A stretch of DNA of 64,000 nucleotides from the NCBI RefSeq assembly GCF_011075055.1, contig NC_058137.1, positions 29,001,463-29,065,462 of the forward strand, given 5' to 3'. The DNA is from Mangifera indica (taxonomy: Eukaryota; Streptophyta; Magnoliopsida; Sapindales; Anacardiaceae). Under the pieces are notes generated by a model, which worked only from the letters and a program-made list of their open reading frames with translations, was not told the DNA's origin and did no database searches. A program made the position numbers and the translations under genes. Shown in pieces: positions 34,044-45,674 of the stretch; positions within the stretch are counted from its first letter, which is position 1; every line of letters begins with the position of its first letter.

Positions 34044-35070
34044 TTTAACGGTTTTTTTGAAATCGAAAGGTCTCCGGTGTTTGAGAGGGCTTAGGAAAAA
34101 TAAGATTGCAGATTGTCAGACTTCAATTATGGTGCTCAAAGGCAACGTTATCGCCCTCATGTATCATCAGATTAGTTTCACACAATCCACGAGTAAATAA
34201 AAACTCCAATCATCCACTCACAAATCTTTTGAGGATAGGGTGGATTCCATTGGAGCTACCCTTTATTCAGCTCGAGTCTTCTTGCCAGCATCATTACATC
34301 AAAGTTTGTTTGACTGTCGATTCTTTTTTTCCGTCTTTAACGATTTTTAATTTTCTCAAACCATTTTTTTTCTTTTTTGACTATTCAAATAAGATAAACT
34401 TGGTCCTAAAATGACTATTCTAAATCTAAACTAAGTTTAGAATAATTGTTATTTACATTTAATTTAATTTAAATTTATCTCTATTTAAGGATATAAAATA
34501 TAATACATTTAAACAAATCTCTCATTAACAAAAACATGAGAAATTTGGTATATATATTCATTCAACATCCCTTAAGTTCGAAAAAAAATAAATAGTTAAA
34601 TGATTTATATATTTATATGCTATTAAAACATATTTTAAATTGTAAAATCTGAAAACAAAATTATAAAATACTGTCCAGGAGTAATACCCTAACAAGGACA
34701 GTAATATTAAACCGTGGATGTTACATATATATTATGATAAATGGACAATTGATAAATTCATCGCATAGGTTTTTGTCAACACCTAATTACCCAAAAGTGA
34801 AATCCTGAAATTAGACAACCAGGGAGAGAATAAATATATTTAGGAACAGAATGGATTTCCATTCCACTTTTGAAACCATAAATATCTGGGAACTTGATAA
34901 TTTTTAACACAGAATTGATGCAGTTTAAGAGAATATTATCTCTACAAAATCTTCTTCTCAGAAAAACAATAAACTCCACAACTCCAAGATCCCACAAACA
35001 AGTAAATGCGTCATGGGTTGACATTGACCATTAACCGTCTGGCAAAATTTCTGACATCTATATCCATTCT
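34044..35070. other. Intergenic, nothing recognised
   Basis: AT-rich spacer between the start of the PPR gene and the 3' end of the EMC8-like gene. It should hold the PPR promoter on its left side. I see no gene or mobile element with clear ends. Confidence 0.6.
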
Positions 35071-37828
35071 TTACTTGAAGAGCTCGGGGTTCAGCCAGTC
35101 CCTGCAACAGCAAAACAATGCCAGATTATAACTGCTGTCTAAGAAACATCAGACCGATGGCATAGCCACTGTGATGAATTTGAGAAAACAAGTACACACT
35201 CACAAAGAGTTCTTACTTGCTAATGTCATCGAGGTGATCATCAAAATCTACAATACCCTGCCATTTCCCAGTGGTAATATAATCTAAAAGAAGTGTATTT
35301 GCTGTTGGCTCCTTTGTTACCAATCGGCTGCCACTATCTGATCCAACAAGCTTCCAATTCTTGGATGCATCCCTTATATAAAGCTAGTTCATGAAGAGAA
35401 ATATCATAAATTTATGCAAAGTAAAATAGAAAGAAAATCACGGAGGAGAAATGATTCTAGAACTCTATTAAAGTTAAGACCAGTATAACAGCAAATGTAG
35501 CATGAAACAAACAGAAAGTAACAGATATGATGACTCTATATTACCTAGTAGAACCATTGGTAAAGCAATCTGCAAGAATGACTAACCCTTAGCTTTCTAC
35601 TCATTAAAATAATCAACAACCAGGCATTCTGTTCATTTTGAAAGGTATGTACTTAGAGGGGTAGAATACTTGAATAGTGCATACAACTAGTGCAACTAAA
35701 ACAGCAAAAAAACTAGGGCACCTTTTATGACTAGAGAGACATAAGAGTGAAGCACACTAAAGCACAATACAAGAAACATGATATAACATCTCTGATCCAA
35801 TAAGCCGACTCATTGTCAAAATATTGTCCGGTTTAGACACATAGTCTATCATGGTTTTGTTTTTTGCACTTTACAACCCAAAATGTGTTTTGACAGTTTA
35901 AGGAGTTCACAAGGTGTTTAACCAATCTAATCTTCTCATTCCCAAACAATATGGGATATACAGACAAACTCAATATCTCTCTTATGTTTTGCCAATATGA
36001 GATTTGTCTAAGGGTGGTACATACACCCCTCCTTAGGAGACTCAGCATTCTCGTTGAGATTTTTCTCACCATCACTTAAGAGGATACACGGAGCCACTCT
36101 AATACCATTATAACAATTCTGGTCCAATGGCCCGCCTCATTATTAAGATATTGTCCACTTTTGACACACAGTCCATCATCGTTTTATTTTTGGACTTTGC
36201 AACCAAAAACACATTTTGACAATTTAAAGAGCTTATCGATTATTTAACCAATTTAATTTTATCATCTCCAAACGATGTGGAATGTACAAACAAACCAAAC
36301 ATCTCTCTCGTACTTTGCCAATATAGGATTTATCTAAAGATATCACACATAATGAAAATGCAAAGCTATGGGAAGTATTGAAGAAACAGAAAACTTCACT
36401 TGGAATTTGGAAACTTAGAGATTACAGGATTCAAAGTTTGGGAAACTAGAATCACATGAAAACAAATCAACACAATCTAAGAAAGATGTCATGGTAAACT
36501 TCGAGACTGCATAACAGAAAAAACAAATCTCCAAAACAGACAATCATGCAGTACAAGTGACAACAATATGTTAGACAAAAATCCTTTAACATTTTGATAC
36601 ATGTTACAATCCACATTTCTCCACAACAACTTCTATCCATGTATTCCATCAATTTCACCCAGATCCAGGAATTCCAGTTTCCAGAAAACACAACACTAGA
36701 ACTTTAAAGCCACTACAAAAGCATTTAAATGGTATTTGCCAGATAAAATGTTCAACACATTGATAACTCTTAATTCAAATCACCATGCCAAATCTGAAAC
36801 ACAAAAAGATCAAAGCCACAAGAGAGACTTAAATACCAGCAATCAAATCAGTGAAACCTTATCATAACCTAAAATCTACTAACACCATTATACCATATTT
36901 CTGCACAAATAACAGTAATACTAACCTGCATTACAGGTCTTTGGTCAATCTTCTTGGGCAATACTTCAAGCTTTTTGTTATCCAACTATATCAGTATAAT
37001 TTAAGAGGTCAAAAACCAGCAAAAAATGCAAGCAATAAACACAAGCAAGATAACTTTAAAACACACAACACAATACTTACCAAGAGTACAGCAGCTTGGG
37101 GAAAGTAACGACAGATGTGGTCGCCAATATTCTTAGCCACACCATTAAGCTCCGCATCATCATACCTCTCATTAGCATGAAAATACCCCACAATTCCAAG
37201 ACCTTGAGCACTATAATGCTCCTCTACCTGATCAAACCAAAGCAACCAACACACCTCGGACTTCATTAATTTTGAAGTTCAACCCAAGGAAAAAAAAACC
37301 ACTTATGGCTGACAAGAAAACCAAAAAGACCACCATAACAACAATCAAGCTCAAAAATAAAAACAATTTCCATGAAACCACACTTCCGACCAAAAAAAAC
37401 CGTAATTCAACCACAGAGAAATCTATATTCAAAAAATTAATCTAAACCCCAAATACAAAAACGCCCGAGCCAAATCTCAGAAACACAACCCGGATCACAA
37501 ATCTTCATATACTTAATTCACATGCATAAATAAAATAAAATATTTATTTAAAAAAAAAAAAAACCCACATCTTCCACATCACAGAACAGAAAATAAAGAA
37601 AAGGTATATACGTAAACATACCAAGATAAGGGAGATCTCAAGATTGGGGAGGAGGCCAAGGTGAGAATGAAATAGAGGAACGGAGTCAGTGATTTCCACA
37701 ACTTCTTCGTTTCCAGGCGAAACTCGTCCCAGTAAGACACCGTTGACCGCCGCCGTCTTGTGCTTCTGAGCGTGTAGCACGAGCTTAATGTACGCATCTT
37801 GGGAAATTTCATATCTCAATTCCCCCAT
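35071..37828 (-). CDS. EMC8: ER membrane protein complex subunit 8/9-like (203 aa)
   Basis: Homologue of EMC8/EMC9 (UPF0172), a cytosolic MPN-fold subunit of the ER membrane protein complex that inserts tail-anchored and multipass proteins. Exons on the minus strand: 37828..37622, 37227..37081, 36985..36926, 35383..35217 and 35101..35071, all GT-AG, in phase, 203 aa, close to the usual 205-210. The N-terminus MGELRYEISQDAYIKLVLHA and the GILGYF-like GIVGYFHANERYDD stretch are diagnostic. The JAMM metal ligands of active MPN proteases (HxHPx7SxxD) are absent, HANERYDDAELN being in their place, so it is a structural, not catalytic, MPN protein as in the family. The 1.5-kb intron 3 holds two copies of a dispersed repeat. 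Confidence 0.92.
35786..36361. repeat. Two tandem copies of a dispersed repeat in an EMC8 intron
   Basis: Copy 1 starts near 35786 and copy 2 near 36110; both read TCTGATCCAATR-GCC, ATTGTCC, GACACA-AGTC-ATCAT-GTTTT, ACATTTTGACA-TTTAA and CTCTC-TA-TTTGCCAATATAGGATTT in that order. Diverged relatives lie at about 17290-17700 and 20880-21060 (an intron of OPT unit 4). The class is unknown. Confidence 0.7.
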
Positions 37829-38277
37829 GTCTCTCGCTCACTGAGTTGAGAGTGAGTATGGCAGTAAAAATTAAACAAATAAATAAGTAAAATACATAAA
37901 AACTGAATTACGGAATACAAAAATAAACAAATAGACAAAGAGAAGGAAGGATGATGAAGATGGGTTACCAGAATGAATCAAAGATGGGCGTAAACTCCAA
38001 CTTCAACGTGAAATATGAACGCCAAAACAACAAAACTAGAGCAATAAGAGCAGCTTAGACGACGGTGGTTGAGTTGGATCTTTTTGAGTATTGGGCTATA
38101 TTCGGTCATTTTAATCCCGGCCCATCCCGGGCCATAATAGCCATTGAATTTCCTACATTACCCACACGGTGCAAAGGTGGTATTAAAAACAATGCACTTT
38201 AATCCAGTCAAGGAAGAGGACTGATCTTCAAATCTTCGTCAAAATAATTCGACTTACCTTTCCATTCGAATTTTAAA
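37829..38277. other. Upstream region of the EMC8-like gene
   Basis: Promoter and leader of the minus-strand gene; GGCCCATCCCGGGCC near 38118 is a GC-rich motif with the plant GGCCCA element often seen in housekeeping promoters. No other gene. Confidence 0.4.
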
Positions 38278-38998
38278 GCTCAAAGGACTTATTTCCACAC
38301 CCCACCGCCCCCCAAATAAAAATATCCTTTTATCTTTAATTTTCACTCTTCAACTTTAAAACTCTTATTTATTTACTTATCAACAGTTAATTTTATTAGT
38401 TTTAAGAGTTATTTTATATATAATACTATAAATAAACTTAAATTTTTTTTCTCTCATAATCTATAAAAATTAATTATTTTAACTATTTTCTCTTAGACCA
38501 AATTTTAAAAAATGACATTTCTCTTTTAAAATTTAGTTTTCAAACTCCAACACTACTGTCGATGTCCTCTCCCTCCCAAAGTTTTCTCTTTCTCCTTTCA
38601 TTTAGACGTTTGACCAATATTGAATAAAACTAAAAAGATGAAGACGAGTATCTTCCTCATCTTCTTTTAAGAAGACAAGATCTTCGTCTTCGTCTCCTCA
38701 AGATCATTCGCTATCAGTCGGACGTCTAGGTGAGAGGAGAGAGAGAAAACTTCGAGAAGGAGAAACTAGTAAAGATGGTGTCAAAAGTTTAAAAATTAAA
38801 CTCTAGAGGGGCAAATGTTACTTTTTTAAACTTGACTTAAGAAAAAATAGTTATTTTTTAGGATTTAGGAGAGGGAATGAAACAAAATTTCAAGAGGTTA
38901 AAATTCTAATAGGTGGGTAAATGAGATTTTTAAAGTTAAGTTAAATAGTGGAAATTTAAGAAACGAGGATAGTTTTGGTGAAAATAAGTCTTTTGGCC
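38278..38998. mobile_element. Fold-back Mutator-like element, copy 4 (721 bp)
   Basis: Begins GCTCAAAGGACTTATTTCCAC and ends with inverted GTGAAAATAAGTCTTTTGGCC. Exact 9-bp flanks AATTTTAAA at 38269-38277 and 38999-39007. The core 38635-38705 alternates GAAGACGA and TCTTCGTCTTC. This copy is more diverged: the left terminus has GCTC for GGCC and the CCCACCC block is degenerate. No ORF. Confidence 0.88.
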
Positions 38999-41432
38999 AA
39001 TTTTAAAACACATATTAGAAGAGCTAGAACAAAAAGTTTTGAATCACTTAAGTTGCCCACTTATTTTAGGGTGAATTCGAGTCAAATTTGAACAACAATT
39101 AACTTAAACTCGAATCAAATATAAAAATTTTGAATTTGAATTGAATACTCAATTTGAGCAGTGAATGATAATGCCAAAAAGTTCTTAAAAAAATCACCAG
39201 AAAAAAATTTTAAAAAAAAATCATTAGAAAAGATAGTGAATAATTGTCTATAAGCTCTTCAATTCAACTTGAACTACCAAATATGTCACTTGAGCTTCAA
39301 CTCAATTTGATTCATTCAAACTTATCATGAATTCATATCTGAATTAGCTTAATTCAAATCCATCCCTCCATATATCAAACAGCTACATCAAGAAGTTTTG
39401 AAAATGGTTCTGCATTCTTGAATATTTTGGCTATCATAAATAACTTTTCAGGATCATTTATAAACATTAACAGACATAACTATAATAAAGATTTCTATAA
39501 ATTTTTTTTTTTTTTTGTGAAAAATCAATTGAAGTTTTACACACAAAATCTCAAGTTTGTGATTAAAAAAAAAAAAAAAACTCCATCAATATTCAAATTA
39601 TGATAACCCAATTACACATCATATTGTATATAAAAAATTTTATTTTTCAAATCACATTTTTTATAATTATTATTTCATCATCTTAAAAAATATGACACAT
39701 TTAAAATTTTGAATTTTCTGTAATAACTGTAATTCTTCTAACGTAAACCATGTGAGAGAAAAATGCACCTAATTACCCGGTTAACCCTTTTCCTTGTTTA
39801 AGAGTTTCATAACTTGAAAATGGAACTCGCAGTATGTCGGAAATCAGTATTTTTGTAGTTTAAAACCTGAACCAAACCAGATGAAAATCTGACAGTGACT
39901 CCAAGTAGATGTTTTAAAGCATTATAAGTTATAACCATTGAACCAGATTGACTACCCTTAGCATGGGCTGGCCGTGCACTTGTATGGTATAGGAAGACAA
40001 ACCTGTCTTATAGTTTAACTGCTGTATCTGTTCAAATCATGTTACATCACGATTCAAATAATCATTAAGTCCAAGAACTCTCAAACAGGTCCTAAACATA
40101 TAAATTCAACATACATACTAGCCTCTTTGTCGTACAGAAACAGTTCCCTCAATGTGGAATTGCAAAGATCAATTGTCCAATGAACATAAGTAACATTCAC
40201 TGCATCTGGTTCATGGTGCCACAACTCTATTTACGGATACAAGTTCTGATTACCATTTTGGCAGTTAAATCACATACCCATAAGCATTTAGATTTAAGTA
40301 TCTTATGTGTAGATAACCACATGAAATAATGAGAATCCCCAACAAGAACCAAAGATGTAGCCAAGGATTGCACAAACTTTATTATTATTATATATTTTTT
40401 TTTCATATTGAAACACAAATTAGATGAGATATGATATCCATTACATTGTAAGTGGAAACCAAGTCAAAAAACTGCAGGCAACAGATAGAATGCGGATGGG
40501 ATCACCGCCATGTTTCCTCGCCACAGCACAAAACCAAGAAATCACAGATTGTGTTAGGGCATACATGAAATATGATTAAGATCCCAGTCACTTGGTAAAA
40601 CCTTGGTAAGCCAAGAAGATCGATGTCAAATCCATAAAAGAAAGTGACAATAATGTTACAAATGCAAAGTAAATCTGTGCAAGTCCTATCACCACTTAGA
40701 CCGAATTGAAACCTTGTATCATCAAAATCAGTCAAGAAAACCCAGCATGAAAATTTTTTGAATAGCAATACACATGTAAAGGGGAAGGGAATAGTGTAAT
40801 CACATTTGTTTTACAGCATCTACCACATTGGGGCTGCTGATAAGAGTTAGGTTCACTGCTAAGGCATCCTTAAACAAAGTCATTGGTTCATGAGATTGTT
40901 GTTATATCTATGTAGAAGCAAATAATCGAAAATGAAGAGGCCTGCCCTCCTATAAACATCGCAAAGCATATCTCTTGTATGACCAATGCATCCTTAAACT
41001 GTTAGTCTAACACCAAAACCATAAACTCCACCAAAGTCTATCTCTAGACCATAATACTATTTGTATTAACTAAAGTGACCGGTTACTAACAGAAAAACAT
41101 ACAAGCTAAAAGAAATTAAGAGTACAGAAGGGTCTATCTAGCTCAAACTAGAAAAAATAACAAATTCAAAAAAAAAAAAAAGATTTCTATAGTCTACACA
41201 ATAAACTGTATCAAAAGACAAACTAGAAAACCATAGAATAGCACACCAAGCACTAGTTTGAAGCAATCTAAAGTTTTGTCTATGGCATACATAGAAATAA
41301 GAATCTAATAGTAATAGGTCTTCTGATCTTGAAAAGCTTCCCCACCTGCTGCTATAATAGGAGACTTCTAGTACTTGAGTGGGAGTGTCTATCAATGCAC
41401 GATTAAAAACTAGAGGAACCTGAGTGATACTT
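38999..41432. other. Intergenic region 3' of the RNA-binding protein gene
   Basis: 39070-39375 looks like a small hAT-type remnant (GGGTGAATTCGAGTCAAATTTG on the left and inverted GGATGGATTTGAATT on the right), without clear flanking repeats. Poly-T and poly-A runs lie near 39496 and 39564. 40800-41432 is probably the 3' UTR of the minus-strand gene. No other gene supported. Confidence 0.45.
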
Positions 41433-43511
41433 CTAAGATCTGGCATAAGGATGGTACCGACTACTGCCACTATAGCCTCCCCTTCCGTATAGGCCACTAG
41501 CTCCACCATAACTAGCACCTGGACCATTATCATAGCCACCACTGTAGCCTGAACCTCCATAACTACCATAGCTTTCACCTCCTCTACCATATCCACCTAG
41601 ACCACTTCCACCATAACCACTGCCAAATCCGCCACCATAGGGTCCAAAGCGACCAGAATAACCAAGGGAAGATTCACCTCTGTACCCTCCTAAGCTATTA
41701 CCACCAAAACTCCCATAATCTCCACCAAAATCTCCATTACCACTACCATACCCATATCCACCACCAAACCTACCACCAAGACTGGCAGGTGTCCTATAAG
41801 GGCCAGGACCAAAACCTCCATCAAAACCCCCATAAGAACTTCCAAATCCACCATAGCCATCATTGAAAGAACGGCCCCTAGAATTGCTACCATATGAAGG
41901 AGGAGGTGGGGGGTTTGAGGCTTTCTTTGGTTCAGCTTTCTTGATCTCCACCTACAACAAAGCAACTTAGTTAACCTAGGTTTTGCTGCAAGGAAACTAT
42001 AACGATAGCCCTTTCCTGGTGTATCTATAGCTGTAGCAATCTCCATCTATAGTCATCAGGAAAAAAATCACTAAAATACTATCTACTTATGATGTATATC
42101 TAACTTAAAAAACTAACACATGGCTCATATTATAAAAAGTGAACCTAATAAAGCATGCATGATGACACTCAACAATCTGTTTACAAGCTGACTTCTCGCA
42201 GACCATACTACTAAGCTCACCTGGGTACCAGCCATATCAATCATATTTCCCTTTGATAACATTTCATCCACAACTTCTTCGCTGTCAAAAATTACAAATC
42301 CAAAGCCGCGAGAACGATTAGTTTCATGATCACGTATTATCTGGTGTTCCAGAATTTTCCCATACTTGGAGAAGAAATTCTTGAGTTCATCTGATGAAAA
42401 AATGTGCAGGTTAAAAAAGGGTGAAAATATCACAAGCTTCACAACAAAAAGTGTTATCACTTAACTACATCCTACAAATAATAAAATAAAACACCATGAC
42501 TTAAATGCATACCTTCAGTGACCGAAGACGGTATACCACCAACAAAAATCTTCTTTGTCTTAAAATCTATTGATTGACCTGAGCCTTTAGGAATGGTTCT
42601 TTTGATCTCAACCTAATCAAAGTTACATGCAAACTTTTTACTATAAAATAAAACAATTATGATAAGGAAAACCTGCAATCAATGAAACACAGAGGTCGAG
42701 TCTCCTGAAACTGCACCTGACATTATGACAAAACTGAACCATCTTACTCAAAACCAATCAATAAAAACCTAAGAACACTTGTGATTGATTTTTTCTTTTA
42801 AGGCACAAAAACGCCAAAGAAAGCAACTCTTTAGTCACAGCAGACCTATTAACAGCTAAACATACCACTAGATCAACTTTTCCCAAGCCACACACCCAGA
42901 AATATGGTACCTTGAACCCATTAAACACACATAATCTGTTTCCATTAAAATAACAATTAAATAACCGAAAAAATAAACAATGTTAGAGCCCACTTACCTG
43001 TTTTCCATTGATTATATGAGTATCATCAATAACCTTATCCACAACCGAAGGATCAGCATAAGTTATAAAGCCAAAACCCCTTGGTTGTCCCGTGTACCGA
43101 TCTTTCATGATAACCGAATCCGTAATATCACCGTACTTCCCAAAGTGCTTGTTAAACGTAGCTACAGTTCATTAAAAAACAACAAAACAAACAAATTCAA
43201 AAACCTAATCGACAATAAAACTCCTACCAAGCCAAAACCCAATCAAATATCAATCAAGGCAATTAAAACTCACCATATGTCGTGTCTTTAGCCAAACCAC
43301 CGATGAAAATCTTCCTGCAAATTCCAAAACCTTCATGGTTTAGTTTCCGTACAAATATTCAAGAAACCACACGTGATTTAAACAAATCCATCTCTTTTGA
43401 ACCAGAACGACACGTTAATTAAACAAAACATAACATGATCGAGAAAGAGACGAACCCGGGGCTGGCGCCGTCACCCGAGAGAGGATTATCGGGTTTGGAT
43501 CTAGATCCCAT
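41433..43511 (-). CDS. Two-RRM glycine-rich hnRNP-type RNA-binding protein (349 aa)
   Basis: Plant heterogeneous nuclear ribonucleoprotein 1/Musashi-like protein, expected to bind mRNA in nucleus or cytoplasm. Exons: 43511..43456, 43314..43274, 43161..42998, 42612..42513, 42390..42221 and 41951..41433, all GT-AG and in phase. RRM1 spans about residues 19-92 with RNP2 KIFIGG (20-25) and RNP1 RGFGFITY (60-67). RRM2 spans about 107-182 with KIFVGG (108-113) and RGFGFVIF (148-155). From residue 178 a proline run (PPPPPSYG) leads to a low-complexity Gly/Tyr/Ser tail with repeated GGYG, SYGG and GFGS units ending YARS, a likely phase-separation or protein-contact region. The first exon ends two bases into the codon before KIFIGG. 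The next gene to the right diverges. Confidence 0.94.
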
Positions 43512-44359
43512 GACGTTTAATCGAGTGTTTGGCTGGTGGGAAATTAGAATTTTCCCGAGAAAGGAAGGGAAATAAAGAACCTCGATTTGAGGGAAAAATT
43601 AAAGTTGAGAGAGTTAGGGTTTTGAAGAAGGCGTGGGCCTATGAGGATATATATATCAAACGAATACGAGAAGATCCGTATGACGATTTTGCCCCGGTGG
43701 AGAATTTTTTTCCACCGACTCCTTGTGTGCCCCAATTTTGACGGGTGAGGGTTCGGACCTTCTAAGAAAAGTCCATCAACCAAAATCATATAGACCCTTA
43801 ACATTGCCAGGTGCACTAAATCTTTGAATTCGGTTGAAGTCTAGAATTGAGAGATGGTTCATATATTAATTTTTCAGCCAAGTTTGAACTTAATTTGTTG
43901 ATCTCGGATCAACAAATTAATTTAAACCGATTTCAAATTAAATTTTATTCATATTTAATCCAAATAGAATCTAATTTTACTCTCTTTAATTCAGGTTTTT
44001 TAGGTGACTAAACACCTTATTTTTATGTAATTTATTTGAAGAGCTTTAACAAAAGTACCTTTAACTCTTTTGGAAGCGCTTTTGATAAAAGTTTAAATAA
44101 CTTGATTTACCCTTTTAAGTATATTTATGAAATATTATTTATGTATATTCAATTTTAAATATTTAAATTATATATAATATTTAATCATACTTAATTACAT
44201 AAAGACACATTATTTAGATATTTAATTAGATATTAAAAAATAAATACACATAATATTGTTAAAAAAATAATACTTTAATTAATTATATGTATCAATAATA
44301 GTACTAATGGATATAAAAAAAAACTATCATTACATGATTAGTTAATGTAATTATTTCTA
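43512..44359. other. Upstream region of the RNA-binding protein gene
   Basis: Contains the promoter and leader of the minus-strand gene. The 70-codon open frame at 43529 lies in that leader and is not supported. After about 43830 the DNA is plain AT-rich spacer. Confidence 0.45.
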
Positions 44360-44980
44360 ATAGACTATTTCTCACCCATGGTTTAGTGTAAAGATAAATG
44401 CATATTTGTGGAATTTTAAAACCCTAAATACTCATTCAAGATTTAATCTATTTCTATATATTTAAAAAAAATTTTGTTAAAGTTAAGGATAAAATTGTTA
44501 TTTTACTAATAATATTAAAATAAATAAAATTATATCTCATTTTCTCTCTTAGTTTAAAAAACTAACAATTTTTCTAGGATTAAATTTTAAAAAATTTACT
44601 TTCTCCCCTAGGGTTTTGGAGCTTGAAAAATTCTCTCCCTCTTTAACAAACGACAAACAACTGTTGTTTTGATGAAGGTTTTGTCTACCATCTGACGAAG
44701 AGGGAGAAAATTTTTCAAGCTCCAAAACCCTATGGGTGAAAAGTAAATTTTTTAAAATTTAATCTTAAAGAAAATTATTAGTTTTTTAAACTAATAAGAG
44801 AAAATGAGATACAATTTTATTTATTTTAATATTATTGATAAAATAACGATTTTATCTTTTACTCTAATAGAAAATTCTTTAATATATGAAAATAGACTAA
44901 ACTTTGTGTGAGTATTTGAAATCTTGTAGGTGTGTGATTGTCTTTGCACCAAACCTTGGATGGAAAATAGTCCCTTGGTC
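44360..44980. mobile_element. Fold-back Mutator-like element, copy 5 (621 bp)
   Basis: The right end reads GGATGGAAAATAGTCCCTTGGTC. The left end begins ATAGACTATTTCTCACCC and lacks a few terminal bases. Flanks TTATTTCTA (44351-44359) and TTATTTGTA (44981-44989) match at 8 of 9 positions. The arms form a near-continuous palindrome: AGGGTTTTGGAGCTTGAAAA at 44612 faces its inverse near 44712. Telo-box-like AAAACCCTA occurs in both arms. It is the oldest-looking copy. Confidence 0.8.
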
Positions 44981-45674
44981 TTATTTGTATTATCACAAAT
45001 TTAAAATTATATAATAATATGATGAAATGTCTATTTATTTGTATTTATTAGTTATCATTATTTATATATAGTATTATTCATAATTTATATACTCTTATAG
45101 TAAAAATTAGAAAAAGAATTGTTAAAAAAGAAAATGAAGTATTGTCAAAGAAAGAAATATAATTCAGAAGATTTATCGAAAAAGATGAATTATTAATAAG
45201 ATGAGTTCTTGTGTAACGACATTTTTCAAATGGAGTTGAATTTTAAGTTAAATTTTTTTCAATATAAACTTAATTCATTCAAATTAAATAGTTATTTGAG
45301 TTAATTTTTATTTTAACTCGATTTGAATTTATTGGCGTAAAAAATCTAGGTATTTTATTTTTTTCTAAAAATACAATAATAGTATTAAATATATTAAAAA
45401 GCAACTCTATTAAACTCTCTTGACCCTAAAGACAATCTCACAAACAATTTTCTCTTTCTTTACTCTCACTTTCTATAAAACCAAACACCCCCTTAACCCA
45501 AATTGGTCTAAGGTCTAGGCCTTTGACGAAAACCAATTTTATTCTATTGGCACAATCGCTCTACGTTCAAGTTTCTGTGGGCAACTCAAACAGAAACACC
45601 TTCGCAAAACGTTTTCTTATATTTATTTTTGTTTTGTTTCTTCTTCCTCTTGCCTTTCTTGAAGAAGTGCCACC
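44981..45674. other. Promoter and leader region of the GIP1-like gene
   Basis: AT-rich spacer followed by a CT-rich leader. TATAAAA at 45474-45480 is a candidate TATA box about 195 bp upstream of the ATG. No other gene. Confidence 0.4.

Noticed and set aside
35071..37828. Active JAMM deubiquitinase from the MPN fold
   Set aside because: The HxHP and S..D metal ligands are missing; sequence and length fit the non-catalytic EMC8/9 subunit.
40502..40768. 88-codon minus-strand open frame
   Set aside because: No recognisable family or start context; lies in the 3' flank of the RNA-binding protein gene.
43529..43741. 70-codon plus-strand open frame starting MAGGKLEFSRERKG
   Set aside because: Lies antisense in the leader and promoter of the RNA-binding protein gene, with no family features.
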